A stretch of 64,000 nt of DNA. Source: Acorus gramineus. Its lineage: Eukaryota; Streptophyta; Magnoliopsida; Acorales; Acoraceae. Position numbers and translations under genes: made by a program. Below, in pieces: positions 46,583 through 56,849 of the stretch. The stretch is from contig JAUJYN010000068.1 in assembly GCA_030737835.1 (NCBI GenBank), positions 1 through 64,000 of the forward strand. Reading direction: 5' to 3'. Position 1 is the first letter of the stretch, and each line of letters begins with the position of its first letter. Below the pieces are notes generated by a model that was given only the letters and a program-made list of their open reading frames with translations, did no database searches and was not told the origin of the DNA.

Positions 46583-49500
46583 AGGCTTTCCAGATTCGCC
46601 CCAGCCTTGGTGATGGATGAGGAGATGCGGTGCCGTCGTTTCGAGCTTGGTCTCAGTAGCGCCATTCGGGTGCACGTCACCTCCCAGGCTTTCACGAGGT
46701 ACTCGGACTTGGTGTCTCGGGCGAAGACAGTCGAGCGAGACCTCGGGATCTCCGTGAGGGTTCCGACCCCTTCTGCAGACCAGAGACCTCCCAGGAGCCA
46801 GGACCAGGGACAGCGCAAGAAGAAACGGCCCCGCTTTGATCAGTCAGCGGTTGCCGCTACTCCAGCAGATGTAGTGCCAGCGCGAGGTTCAGCACCCATT
46901 GCGGCAGTGCCAGTCCAGGCCAGGCGACCGGAGACGCGGTGCTGTTACCACTGTCAGCGCATCGGGCATATCTTGTATAATTGCCCTAATGCTGGCCGAC
47001 CCTGCGTGCTGCCTCAGCAGCAGCAGCAGCAGTTACAACAGCAGCCATGCCAGCAGCAGCAGCAGCCTCAGCGCCAGTCACAGCAGCAGCCTCAGCGTCA
47101 GCAGCAGCAGCCACAGGGTGGCCGAGCTAACCAGAGGAGGCAGCCAGCGCAGCCGGTGAGGCGTGCCCCTGCTCCTCAGCCGCAGTTTGTTCAGGGCCGA
47201 GTGGTAGCGCTTTTGGCAAAGGAGGCGCAGGCTTCAGGCAGCGTGGTCCGAGGTATTGTTCAGATCTCCCAGCTCCCTGCATATGTGTTATTTGATTCCG
47301 GAGCCACGCACTCGTTCGTGTCTCCCACTTTTGCGAGACGGATGGGCGTGGCGTCCGCCCCTCTTGATGTTATCCTGGAGATATCATTGCCCGTCGGAGA
47401 CCGTATTCTCCTCCGTTCGGTGTACCGAGGGTGTACCGTGGTGGTTGCGGGGCATGAGTTTCCGGTGGAGTTGGTGGAGCTCGCTATGACGGACTTCGAT
47501 GCCATCCTGGGAATGGATTGGCTTTCAGCTAGTCACGCCAGCATCGACTGTTTTGCCAAGTCGGTGTCTTTCCACCTTCCGGGTCGGAGGTCTTTCCAGT
47601 TCGTGGGCGATCGTGACGTAGCCCCTCTGGGGTTCGTGTCGTCCATCCAGGCGTGGAGACTCCTTCAGGGAGGATGCGAGGGCTTTCTGGCGTACATTGC
47701 TCAGGAGGACGCACCGCTGCAGGCAGATATCAGTCAGACTCCGGTCGTGGCAGAGTATCCCGAGGTTTTCCCCGATGATCTTCCGGGGTTACCGCCGGAT
47801 CGCGTGATCGAGTTTGAGATAAATCTGATTCTGGGGACCGAGCCGATTTCGAGAGCTCCGTACCGGATGGCCCCTGCAGAGCTGAAGGTGCTCAAGGAGC
47901 AGTTGGAGGAGTTGTTGGAGAAGGGCTTCGCACGTCCGAGTGTTTCTCCGTGGGGAGCCCCTGTTCTGTTCGTCCGAAAGAAGGACGGTTCGCTGCGGCT
48001 TTGTATCGATTACAGGCAGCTGAACAAGCGGACAGTGAAGAACAAGTACCCCTTGCCGCGGATTGATGATCTGTTTGACCAGCTCCAGGGAGCGCGAGTC
48101 TTTTCTAAGATCGATCTCCGCTCGGGCTACTATCAGCTGAAGATCCGGGAGTCAGACATTCTGAAGACGGCCTTTCGTACCCGGTATGGGCACTACGAGT
48201 TCAGAGTACTGCCGTTCGGGTTGACGAATGCGCCGGCAGCCTTCATGGATCTGATGAACCGGGTGTTTCGGCCCTTCCTCGACTCCTTTGTGGTAGTATT
48301 CATCGATGACATATTGGTGTACTCGAGGAGTCTTGAGGAGCACGCTCACCATCTCCGCACTGTCTTGGAGACTTTGGCCCGACATCAGTTGTTCGCCAAG
48401 TTCAGCAAGTGCGAGTTTTGGTTGGAGCGTATGGCCTTTCTGGGCCATGTGATTTCCGACGAGGGCATATCTGTGGACCCGGACAAGACGCTCGCCGTGT
48501 CGAATTGGCGTCGACCGTCGAACCCCACAGAGATTCGGAGCTTCCTGGGCTTGGCGGGTTATTACAGGAGGTTTGTCGAGGGTTTCTCGAAGATAGCTGT
48601 ACCTCTTACCCGCCTCACTCGGAAGGATGTCCGGTTCGAGTGGTCCCCGTCTTGCGAGGAGAGCTTCCAGGAGTTGAAGCGAAGGCTCACCTCAGCGCCA
48701 GTTCTTACCCTTCCGTCTGGGAGTGGTGGGTTTGCAGTTTACTCCGATGCATCGCAGTTGGGTGTGGGTTGCATCCTGATGCAGCACGGTAAGGTTGTGG
48801 CTTACGCGTCGCGTCAGTTGAAGCCCCATGAGCAGAATTACCCCACCCACGACCTTGAGTTGGCAGCGATCATCTTTGCGCTGAAGATGTGGAGGCATTA
48901 CCTCTATGGCGAGGAGTTCAAGCTCTTTACTGATCATAAGAGCTTGACATATTTGCAGTCCCAGCCGGAGCTCAACATGCGTCAGAGACGTTGGGTCGAG
49001 TTCTTGAAGGACTATGATTGTGACATCGCTTACCATCCTGGTAAGGCGAATGTCGTGGCGGATGCTCTCAGCAGGCAGCCCTTGGGCATGACCGCCCACA
49101 TGGCTGTACGTCGTTGGAGGCTTCTAGAGGAGGCCGCTTGCTGGATCAGCGTTCAAGAGACTCCTGCGGGTGGCTTTTTGGCCAGGCTAGTGGTGCAGCC
49201 AGTTCTTCTCGACGAGATCCGCACGGCTCAGGGGCAGGATCCTCACTTTCTAGTCCTCTCTGAAGGCGTCGCCCGGGGCGAGCGTCCGAACTACCAGATT
49301 CGCGAGGACAGGATCCTGCGGTTCAGAGGCCGGGTATGCATTCCTGACGACGCAGAGCTGAAGCAGAAGATCTTGGACGAGGCCCATCGTTCGAGGTACA
49401 CAGTGCATCCTGGTGGCACGAAGATGTACAGGGGCCTTCGTCGTGGCTACTGGTGGCACGGGATGAAGACGGATATTGCCCGTTTCGTTGCCTGATGCTT

Positions 49501-50635
49501 AGTATGCCAGCAGGTGAAGTCGGAGCATCAGCGTCCTGCGGGGAAGCTGCAGTCCATTGAGATCCCTCAGTGGAAGTGGGAGCAGATCACCATGGACTTC
49601 GTCTCGGGTTTGCCGAGGTCACGTTCGGGTCGCGATGCCATCTAGGTGATCGTCGACCGACTGACGAAGTCTGCTCATTTCCTCCCCATCCGACTCACCG
49701 ATTCTCTGGACACCCTGGCGCAGTTGTTTGTCTCTGAGATTGTTCGTCTCCATGGCACTCCCGTCAGCATCATTTCTGATCGAGACGCGCGATTTACTTC
49801 GAGGTTCTGGTGTAGCCTCCAGCACGCCCTTGGTACGAACCTCCACTTCAGTACAACATTTCATCTGTAGACGGACGACCAGTCAGAGAGGACGATTCAG
49901 ACCCTGGAGGACATGTTGCGAGCCTGCGTTCTCGATTTTGGGGGCAGTTGGGAGAGGCACCTTCCGTTGGTGGAGTTTGCCTACAACAACAGCTACCACT
50001 CGAGTATCCGGATGGCTCCTTACGAGGCGCTCTATGGCCGCAGCTGCAGGTCCCCCTTGTGTTGGGACGAGGTCGGAGAGCGCCAGTTGGAGGGACCAGA
50101 GATCATTCACCAGACCTCAGAGATGGTCAAGACGATTCGCGAGCGTATCCGAGTCGCTCAGAGCCGTCAGAAGAGCTACGCCGACCGTCGTCGCCGTGAG
50201 CTCGCCTTCGAGGTTGGTGACCATGTCTTCTTGAAGGTGTCCCCGATGAAGGGCATCTTCCGTTTCGGTGTGCGGGGCAAGCTGAGTCCGCGTTTCATTG
50301 GGCCGTTCCTCATCCTCGAGCGAGTTGGGGAGGTGGCCTATCGCATAGCTTTGCCCCCACAGTTGGCTCAAGCCCATGACGTCTTCCATGTCTCGCAGCT
50401 GAGGCGTTATGTCCATGATCCTGCTCACGTCATCCCGTTCGAGCCGCTCGTCTTCGAGCCGGACTTGTCATTCGTGGAGCAGCCGATTGAGATCCTGGAC
50501 CGCCGCGAGAAGAGGCTCCGCACCAAGACCGTCCAGTTGGTCAAGGTGCGATGGCAGCACCGTTCCAGTGCCGAGGCCACTTGGGAGCTCGAGGACGCCA
50601 TGCGTGACGCGTATCCGCATCTTTTCCCTTCCTAG
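46583..50635 (+). pseudogene. gag end and pol of element E
   Basis: One continuous frame with nonsense codons only. Order: CCHC knuckle [14 protein letters not shown] (near 46940); glutamine-rich linker (47010-47120); protease [12 protein letters not shown] (near 47286); reverse transcriptase FIDDILVYS (near 48302); RNase H ([10 protein letters not shown] near 48740; TDHKSL near 48935; ADALSRQ near 49060); integrase zinc-binding region (49380-49510); D-D-E core (49590-49890); GPFLIL (near 50305); chromodomain ending PHLFPS at 50635. Stops are TGA at 49493-49495 (from CGA), TAG at 49643-49645 (from TGG) and TAG at 49868-49870 (from CAG). With the gag stop, all four are C-to-T or G-to-A changes. 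The first 962 codons after F are open. Confidence 0.93.
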
Positions 50636-50670
50636 ATGTTTTTGTATTTATTTTGAGGACAAAATTTCCT

Positions 50671-50683
50671 AAGGGGGGAAGAA
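50671..50683 (+). other. polypurine tract of element E
   Basis: AAGGGGGGAAGAA directly before the 3' LTR. Confidence 0.93.
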
Positions 50684-53282
50684 TGTTATATATGTGTCAC
50701 TTTTTAGCCTTCTGGTAACCATTGGAACATTCTGGCAGTTTTTCAGCTTTTTTCTTTTTTCAATCGAAACCGCTAAAATTTTGGACTTTTGGCTGTCACC
50801 TTGAGTTTGAGAGCTCCGATTGAAAATCTAACTGCATATTATGTGTCCTGGTGCCATTTCAAGCCACTCACGAAAATTTCATTGAATTCCGGTAACGTTT
50901 CAGAATTTCACAGTTCCGAATCGTATCCGGATTTTGACCAAGCGAAAAGTCATTGGGAGACTTGACTTGGTCAAAGTTGACCCTTGACTTGGTCAAATGG
51001 TTTTGGTTTTTAGTGTGGTTGGGTTGACTAGGGTCAAAGTGCATATAAACCTAACTAAACCTAGCTTAACCTAATCTTTTTTATTCCTAAGTGTAAGTGG
51101 TGAGTGTGTGAGGTGTGTGTGTGGCCCCCTTTAAGTCCACGCCTAGGAATAGGATCTCTCCCTATTCATCATCTTCTCCACTTCAAATCTCTCTCTCCCT
51201 TCTCTTTAAAACCCCATTTAGACCTAGTAGAGGGTGTTGGATCAAGAAACCCTAGAAGGAGAAAAGGAAGGTGAGGATCCGATCTACCTTTGTATGGTCT
51301 CGGATTCGAGTTCCCTCATGTGTGACCCCCTCTCATGGTCCCTTTTTACCTCTGTTTTCAGCCCCTCTTTGGCTGAGTGGAGATCTTGGTGGTGGTGGTC
51401 TTGGAGGTGGTAAATCAGTGCGCGAAGAGCACCCGATCTCCTCTCCTTCCTTTCCTCTCCTTGGGTGAGTCTTCTTTCCTTCCTTTTCTTGTTTAGATGC
51501 ATGTTTAGGGGGTGTTTTTGGATGTGCAAGGTGAGCATGAGGGTTTGGGGTGGGGGAGGGCTGAGGGAGGTGGTAGAGTCGGCTCGAGCAGTGCGGGCTC
51601 ATCGCGGGGCGAGCGGGCGGTGTGCGGGTGCTGCGCAAGGGGCGCAGTGCCCGCAGGGCGAGCAGGCGTGCGTGCGGGGCGCTGCGCTGGGGCGCAGTGC
51701 GCACGGGTGCATCCGGGGCTGGACGCGCGGTGCGCTCGGGCGCGCGCGTGCGTGCGCCCGAGCGTGCGGCGTGTCTGGGCGCGCGGGCTAGGACGCGGCA
51801 GTGCGCCCGGGGCGAGGGTGTGCGTGCGTGCGTGCGCGTGCGGGTGGCCGTGCGTATGGCTGCCGGGGGTTCGGGAGTGAGTCGGGGCACTCGGGCTCGC
51901 GTGCGTGCGGGCCGTATGCACGCTTGTCCGAGTGTAGGGTATTTTTAGCGTATTTTGTATGTATTGTGTATTTTACTCACCGTGTTGAATACCCTGTCTT
52001 GCAGATCTTGACGAATGGTCACGCGACGACCCGGGTATTGTTGAGTGGGAGAATCCAACCCAGTTGGGAGGCGTATATGCTCTTAGGCGTGTATCGTCCT
52101 TCCCTGGGGCACCATAGTTTAATATTAACTTGTATAATATGTAATCTATGCAGGCATGATTGTTATGTAGTATGCATGCCACCCTAGACCTTGTACGTTG
52201 TGGACTTGCACCCTTAGGATATGTGTAAGAGCCATGCATCCTGATACCATATTTTCATGCTAGGAAGCCATGACCTATGCATGTGTCCCATTAGTTTAAT
52301 TTATTTTAAATCAAATGTGAGTTATTTAGTAATGAGCATGCGTAGTGAATATTATAACCATGTGGTTATAATATAGGCTTCCCCGCATCGTAGTTATGCG
52401 CCCTGGAGGAATTCGCAAGAATTCATGACATTTAAATTGTTAGGAAGATGTTGCCGGCGGATCCGATTGGATCGTATACGTGTGGGTAGGCTGTTTCTGT
52501 TCCCTTCGTTGGATCCGTATAGACACTGCCCCAGCGTTAGACAGGCCGTCCTGACAGAGGGCTCCCATCAATAGGTGCCTCCTGATTTTGTTTCGGACTG
52601 TGTTGAATTGTGGGAGTAGACCAGGCGGGCTACGGAGCGGAGGAGAGACTATCGGTGGACCAAGGGTGATTAACAGCCTAGTCAGTCCCAATAGCCGTGT
52701 CACCTGTTTGAGGGTGAGGGTGAGGGTGTGGGTGTGGTGGGTCGGCGATGTTGCGACCCACTGGATTGTGTAGTTTCTGCCACTTTGAGGCTTTGAATAA
52801 TTTTGAGGTTAATATGAATTGTGATGCCTGGGTTGTGCTATTCACTGAGCGTGTGGCTCACCCCTCGCATATTTTTTTCTCCAGTTATCACTGAGTCAGA
52901 TCTGAAGGAGGAGCTCCCCGAGGGACTTCAGCAGTAGCGGAGCAGCGCCGCGTTCCGCGAGTGTTAGAGGCTATCAGCATCCCTTTTTTATTGTATGTAT
53001 TATATTTCCGTGCTTGGGCACCCGTTTGTATTATATTTGATGTCATTGTATATATTGGCTCTCACAGGACAGTTGATTATGTATCGAGTCTGTAATGTGT
53101 CTTTGAATTACAGACTCAGTCTTTTAGCTTCCGCTATTTGGGTATATATCATGTCAGCCCTGCTTTTGTCTGTGTTGTCACTTTTGATGTTGTTTAGAGT
53201 ATATTATTGACCCCCTGTATAGACTGCTGATATCATATATACTATTGCCGCATTCCGGGGACGGCCGCCCTGGGGAGTGACA
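50684..53282 (+). repeat. 3' LTR of element E (type L3)
   Basis: About 2.6 kb, TGTTATATATGTGTCAC to GGGGAGTGACA. TTGAC cluster at about 50935-51040; candidate intron at 51465-52004; G-rich tract near 52712; hairpin near 53087-53118. The GC-rich core differs clearly from that of the 5' LTR (32951-33412), which suggests replacement or repeat turnover in the core. Confidence 0.93.
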
Positions 53283-53335
53283 TGATGGGTTGATTTCAAT
53301 TGTTGTAGGTATTCCTGAGTTGATACAAAATTCAC
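53283..53335 (-). pseudogene. RPA-like gene, half exon (end of DNA-binding domain B)
   Basis: On the minus strand this 53-base piece follows the acceptor TTCATCCAG and codes for GEFCINSGIPTTIEINPS, which resembles the end of the B domain in RPA70-like proteins, where a run like 'IPTTIEINP' is common. Its phase fits the donor at 61394/61393 (GACG|GTAATA) upstream. The other half of this exon is at 32170-32121. Element E lies between the halves. Dropping one five-base duplication brings the two halves into one frame. Confidence 0.75.
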
Positions 53336-53500
53336 CTGGATGAAAATTGTATTTGTTATACAAAATAAAAAATAATTTTAAAAAAGAACATGAACCTGTG
53401 TCAAATTGCTGATATGATCCAGTACAATTGTGATGAAATATGTGTTAATAGAAAGAACAAACTTTGTTGGAACAACACATACGGTTGCATATATGCTTAG
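53336..53500 (-). other. intron of the RPA-like gene (left part)
   Basis: AT-rich sequence upstream of the acceptor at 53336. It is cut on its far side by the L4 remnant. Its continuation is at 61152-61393. The exact edge of the retroelement is unclear within about 30 bases. Confidence 0.6.
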
Positions 53501-53668
53501 AATTGTGCAATTCGGAGCTATATTGAAGAAGTTATGGCTGTTCCAGTGAAGCATGCGCAAAATTTCTAGCTATTCCGAAATTCTGGCTGTTCCAGTGAAG
53601 CATGCGCAGAATTTCTAGCTATTCCGAAATTCTAGCTATTCCGAAGTTATGGCTGTTCCAGTGAAGCA
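53501..53668 (+). repeat. L4 LTR scrap with tandem and inverted repeats
   Basis: Starts GAATTGTGCAATTCGGAGC, which matches about 420 bases into the L4 LTR in plus orientation. The motif GGCTGTTCCAGTGAAGCATG occurs three times (53537, 53585, 53651). The third copy forms a 31-bp inverted repeat with 53692-53722 in the neighbouring minus-strand LTR. Confidence 0.75.
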
Positions 53669-54121
53669 TGCGCCCTTTGACCAGAAATTCTGCGCACGCT
53701 TCACTGGAACAGCCATAACTTCCCCGGTATAGCTCCGAATTGCAGAATTCCAATTCCGTTGGAAAGCCAAGAGGATTATCTACAACTTTCATGTTTATGC
53801 CAAGATCAAATAATCCCTCTAGCTAATCCGAAATTAGAGCTAAACATAGAACAGGGCTGCTGCCAGAATTTCCCTCCCCGGGGTATACTTGGAAAAATAC
53901 CCATAACTTTTACTACAAGAATCCAGTTGATCTAATTCTACTTCTGTACGAAAGCTAACTCAAAACTGGACATCTCATAGTAAACTCATATTTAAACCTC
54001 TTCATCTTGGATTTTAACAAAATCAAATCTAAATACCAAATCAGGAATACATAACTTCTAGGAAAAAAAATTATGTACCCAAATTTTCAAACAGAGCGCT
54101 CCAAATGACACAGGCACAACA
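53669..54121 (-). repeat. 3' LTR fragment of element G
   Basis: Matches 59899-60346 closely, ending in the LTR start TGTTGTGCCTGTGTCATTTGG read backwards. About 3 kb of the LTR is missing. Confidence 0.88.
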
Positions 54122-54134
54122 TTCTTCCCCCCTT
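54122..54134 (-). other. polypurine tract of element G
   Basis: The reverse strand reads AAGGGGGGAAGAA next to the LTR start. Confidence 0.87.
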
Positions 54135-54169
54135 AGGAAATTTAGTCCTCGAAATTTAAGGAAACCCAA

Positions 54170-56734
54170 AGGGAAGACCGAAAGTATCATGCATAGACCT
54201 TTTGCTCCCAAGTGGTCTTCGCACCGGACTGGCGCTACCAACCCAATATAATCATAGGAACAGTCTTAGCGTGGAGCCTCTTCTCATGCTTGTCCTTGAC
54301 CTCGATCCACTGCTCCACGAACGACAAATCCACCTTGAGGATGAGACAGTCGAACAGAATGACATGAGCTGGATCGTGGACATAACGCCCCGGTCATGAG
54401 ACAAGGACGACGTCGTGGGCATGAGCCAGCTGTGGGGGAAAGGCAACATGATAAGCCACCTCCCCATTCCGCTCAATGACGAGAAATGGTCCCATTAAAG
54501 AGCAAACTCAGCTTGTCCCGAACGTCGAAACAGAGGGTGCCCTTTAACCAGGACACCTTCTTGAAAATATGGTCGCCAAACCCAAAGGTGAGCCCCTGGC
54601 GACAATGACCTGGGTAGCCCTTCTGTCGGTTCTGGGAGGTGCAGATGTACACACGAACCAACCTGGCCGCCGCAAGGTCAAACAACTAACTTATGGCCCC
54701 TCCAACTGGCACTCCTCAACCGTCCCAACACAAGGGAGGTATAAAACTGCGCCTGTAGAGTGCCTTTCACAGATCCATCTGGGTGCTCGAATGGCAGTCG
54801 TCTTGCAGGCATACCCCAACAAATGGGTGGTGCCTCACCCAACTGCCCTCATCATCGAGCACGCAGGCACTTAGCATGTCCTCCAAGGTCTGAATCGTCC
54901 TCTTTGTCTGGCTGTCCATCGGCGATGAAACGCTATACTTAAATGGAGGCTCGCGCCAAAGGCTGCGCCACAACCTCAAAGTAACCCTCGCGTCTCAACC
55001 GAAAATAGCGCCGACTGGAGTGCCATGAAGACGAACAATCGCGAAGGTGAAAACCCACGTCAAGGCGTCCAGAGACTCAATCAGTTGCATTAGGGAGGGA
55101 AGCGCGGACTTAGTCAGTCGGTCAATGATCACCTAGACGGCGTCGTGACCCGAACGTGACATTAGCGAGTCTGCAACAATCCCTGATAACCCACTCCCAC
55201 ATCCACTGAGGAATCTCGATGGACTGACGCTTTCCACTCAATGATGATTCTCGAACTTTGCCTGAGGGCATGCCAACCTGGGGAAACAAGGTCACCCATA
55301 TCGCCTTTTTCATCACACCACAGCAATCTCTATGAAGACAAACTCAAAGTAGTCCACGGAGGCCCAATAAAACTTTTGAGATCCACGAAGGCATCCAGCG
55401 CATTTGTCAACCCCGACGACAGCACTTAAAACTCGTAGTGCCTGAACGGTCACGAAAGGCCATCTACGGGATGTCCAACTCTCGGATCTCTAACTTGTAG
55501 TACCCTTGTGCGAAGATCGATCTAACAACAGACACTCGCTCCCAGAGCTGGTCAAATAGATCATCGATTCGCGGCAAAGGTAATTGATCTTCAACCTCCA
55601 TGGGGAGATCAAAACAACACCACGAACAATTAAGTCCAGATTCTGCTCCTCGAGCATGTCTGGCGCTCATGATGACACTTACACGCTTGGTAAGTCGCTC
55701 AACCACACTTAATCCACAAGACACGCAATAAGGGGTCGTCGAACCTCGACAATGCCTATGCGACGTCATCTATCTGATAGGGCGGTTGAGTCCCATCATG
55801 AACGCTAGCATCGCGTCTCCTTATTCGCGACCAATGTGGGGCAAAACGCGACAGTATCCACAACTGTGCTTCACATGCTGCCAGAGATAGGTCGCTCATC
55901 TACAACCATTGGAACTCCAGCATCCTGCACTCCATGGGCAGATTCATCACGGGGAGTCCACGCTCTCGACATCATTTAGCAGCACTCTCCCGGTGTGGCC
56001 TCTACCTGGTAGCCTCCCAAGCCTACTATCTCTGCCATATGGGCGCACCACAAGCATAGTATCTGGGAGCACCTCACAGGGCTCTGGCCTCAACCGGGCA
56101 GCTACAACGCACAATGATATATCGAAGCGACTCCAGATGCCACTATGGAACCCAGTCCACAAGCAATCGCCCACCAAGCTGCAATAGGATGCACCCAATC
56201 CCGATCGTACGCATCACCACTCGCTACAGCACCTTCCAAGTGAGAGGGAAAAATCCACCATCAATTTGATGCTTCTAAGGTAGTCCTTGACTGGGAAAAG
56301 AAACCTTGGCAGGGCACCATGAGGTCCCGATATAGGATATCCCGACAATTGAACAAGGAACACGGAGTACCCTAGCCCGGGTCTCAACGCTGACCCTGCA
56401 AGGCCCCTTAATCCTGAGTAGGAAGGCTAGAAGAAGACATCATCCCTTAATGAGCAATACGCCACATCCTCAACACTTTACATAGGCGCCGCACGCGAAC
56501 TCAATGGTTACCAGCGATACCGATACACGGGAAAGAGCTCCATTATCGAGACGCAATCCATACCTTGGAAATTGCAACCAATTCATCACTATCACACTAC
56601 TGGGCATAAATCTCCTACCCAAACCTTAATCCCGCACAAGAGATCTAACAACTGACCCTAACCAGTCGACCCAGTCGACAACTTAAGGGTGGGTCCAGAG
56701 GGTTACGTCCACGTCAACGGATGCGAGGAGGCAT
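54170..56734 (-). pseudogene. Gag-Pol relic of element G
   Basis: Only scraps of the polyprotein remain on the minus strand. A gag start of the MPPR type is at 56734. A piece of reverse transcriptase ([12 protein letters not shown], near 55575) and integrase scraps ([15 protein letters not shown], near 54890; FGVR/KLS-type GPF region near 54500) are followed by a chromodomain trace near 54200-54330. Stops and frameshifts are everywhere, and gag, protease and most of reverse transcriptase are not recognisable. Between about 56295 and 56410 there is a segment that otherwise belongs to LTRs (see 21287-21405 and 63828-63944). The stretch at about 55800-56260 is not recognised. Confidence 0.78.
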
Positions 56735-56830
56735 GTCAGCAACCTAAGATAACCTCTAACACAAGAGGACTCGGATGACAATCCTATGACTCATCATCTA
56801 TACGACTAGACTTAGGCTCTGACAGGACCA

Positions 56831-56843
56831 GGCTCTGATACCA
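56831..56843 (-). other. primer-binding site of element G
   Basis: GGCTCTGATACCA, the reverse of TGGTATCAGAGCC, six bases from the LTR end. Confidence 0.9.
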
Positions 56844-56849
56844 ACCTTT

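Larger units (their letters stand above)
32171..53282 (+). mobile_element. Element E, complete but dead Ty3/gypsy (L3 LTRs), hosting element F
   Basis: A plus-strand Tekay-like element with both LTRs (32171-34670 and 50684-53282). Its internal region of about 5.0 kb is split by element F at 35544-46577. It is inserted in an exon of the RPA-like gene, whose two halves flank it. The flanking five bases (TTCAG left, TGATG right) do not match. The LTRs differ at many sites, so E is older than F, in line with the nesting. Confidence 0.92.

Noticed and set aside
46607..49495. The open frame 46607-49495 as an independent gene
   Set aside because: It is the gag end and pol of element E; the start codon is internal and the true gag start is at 34791, on the other side of element F.
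32171..53282. Reading the two gag starts (34791 and 38705) as tandem elements
   Set aside because: The TCACG duplication and the resumption of E's gag at 46578 show one element inserted in another.
53283..53500. An extra exon at about 53400-53480 (VVPTKFVLS)
   Set aside because: It is open for a short way but does not resemble RPA, and the donor/acceptor phases already join 61394 to 53335 directly.
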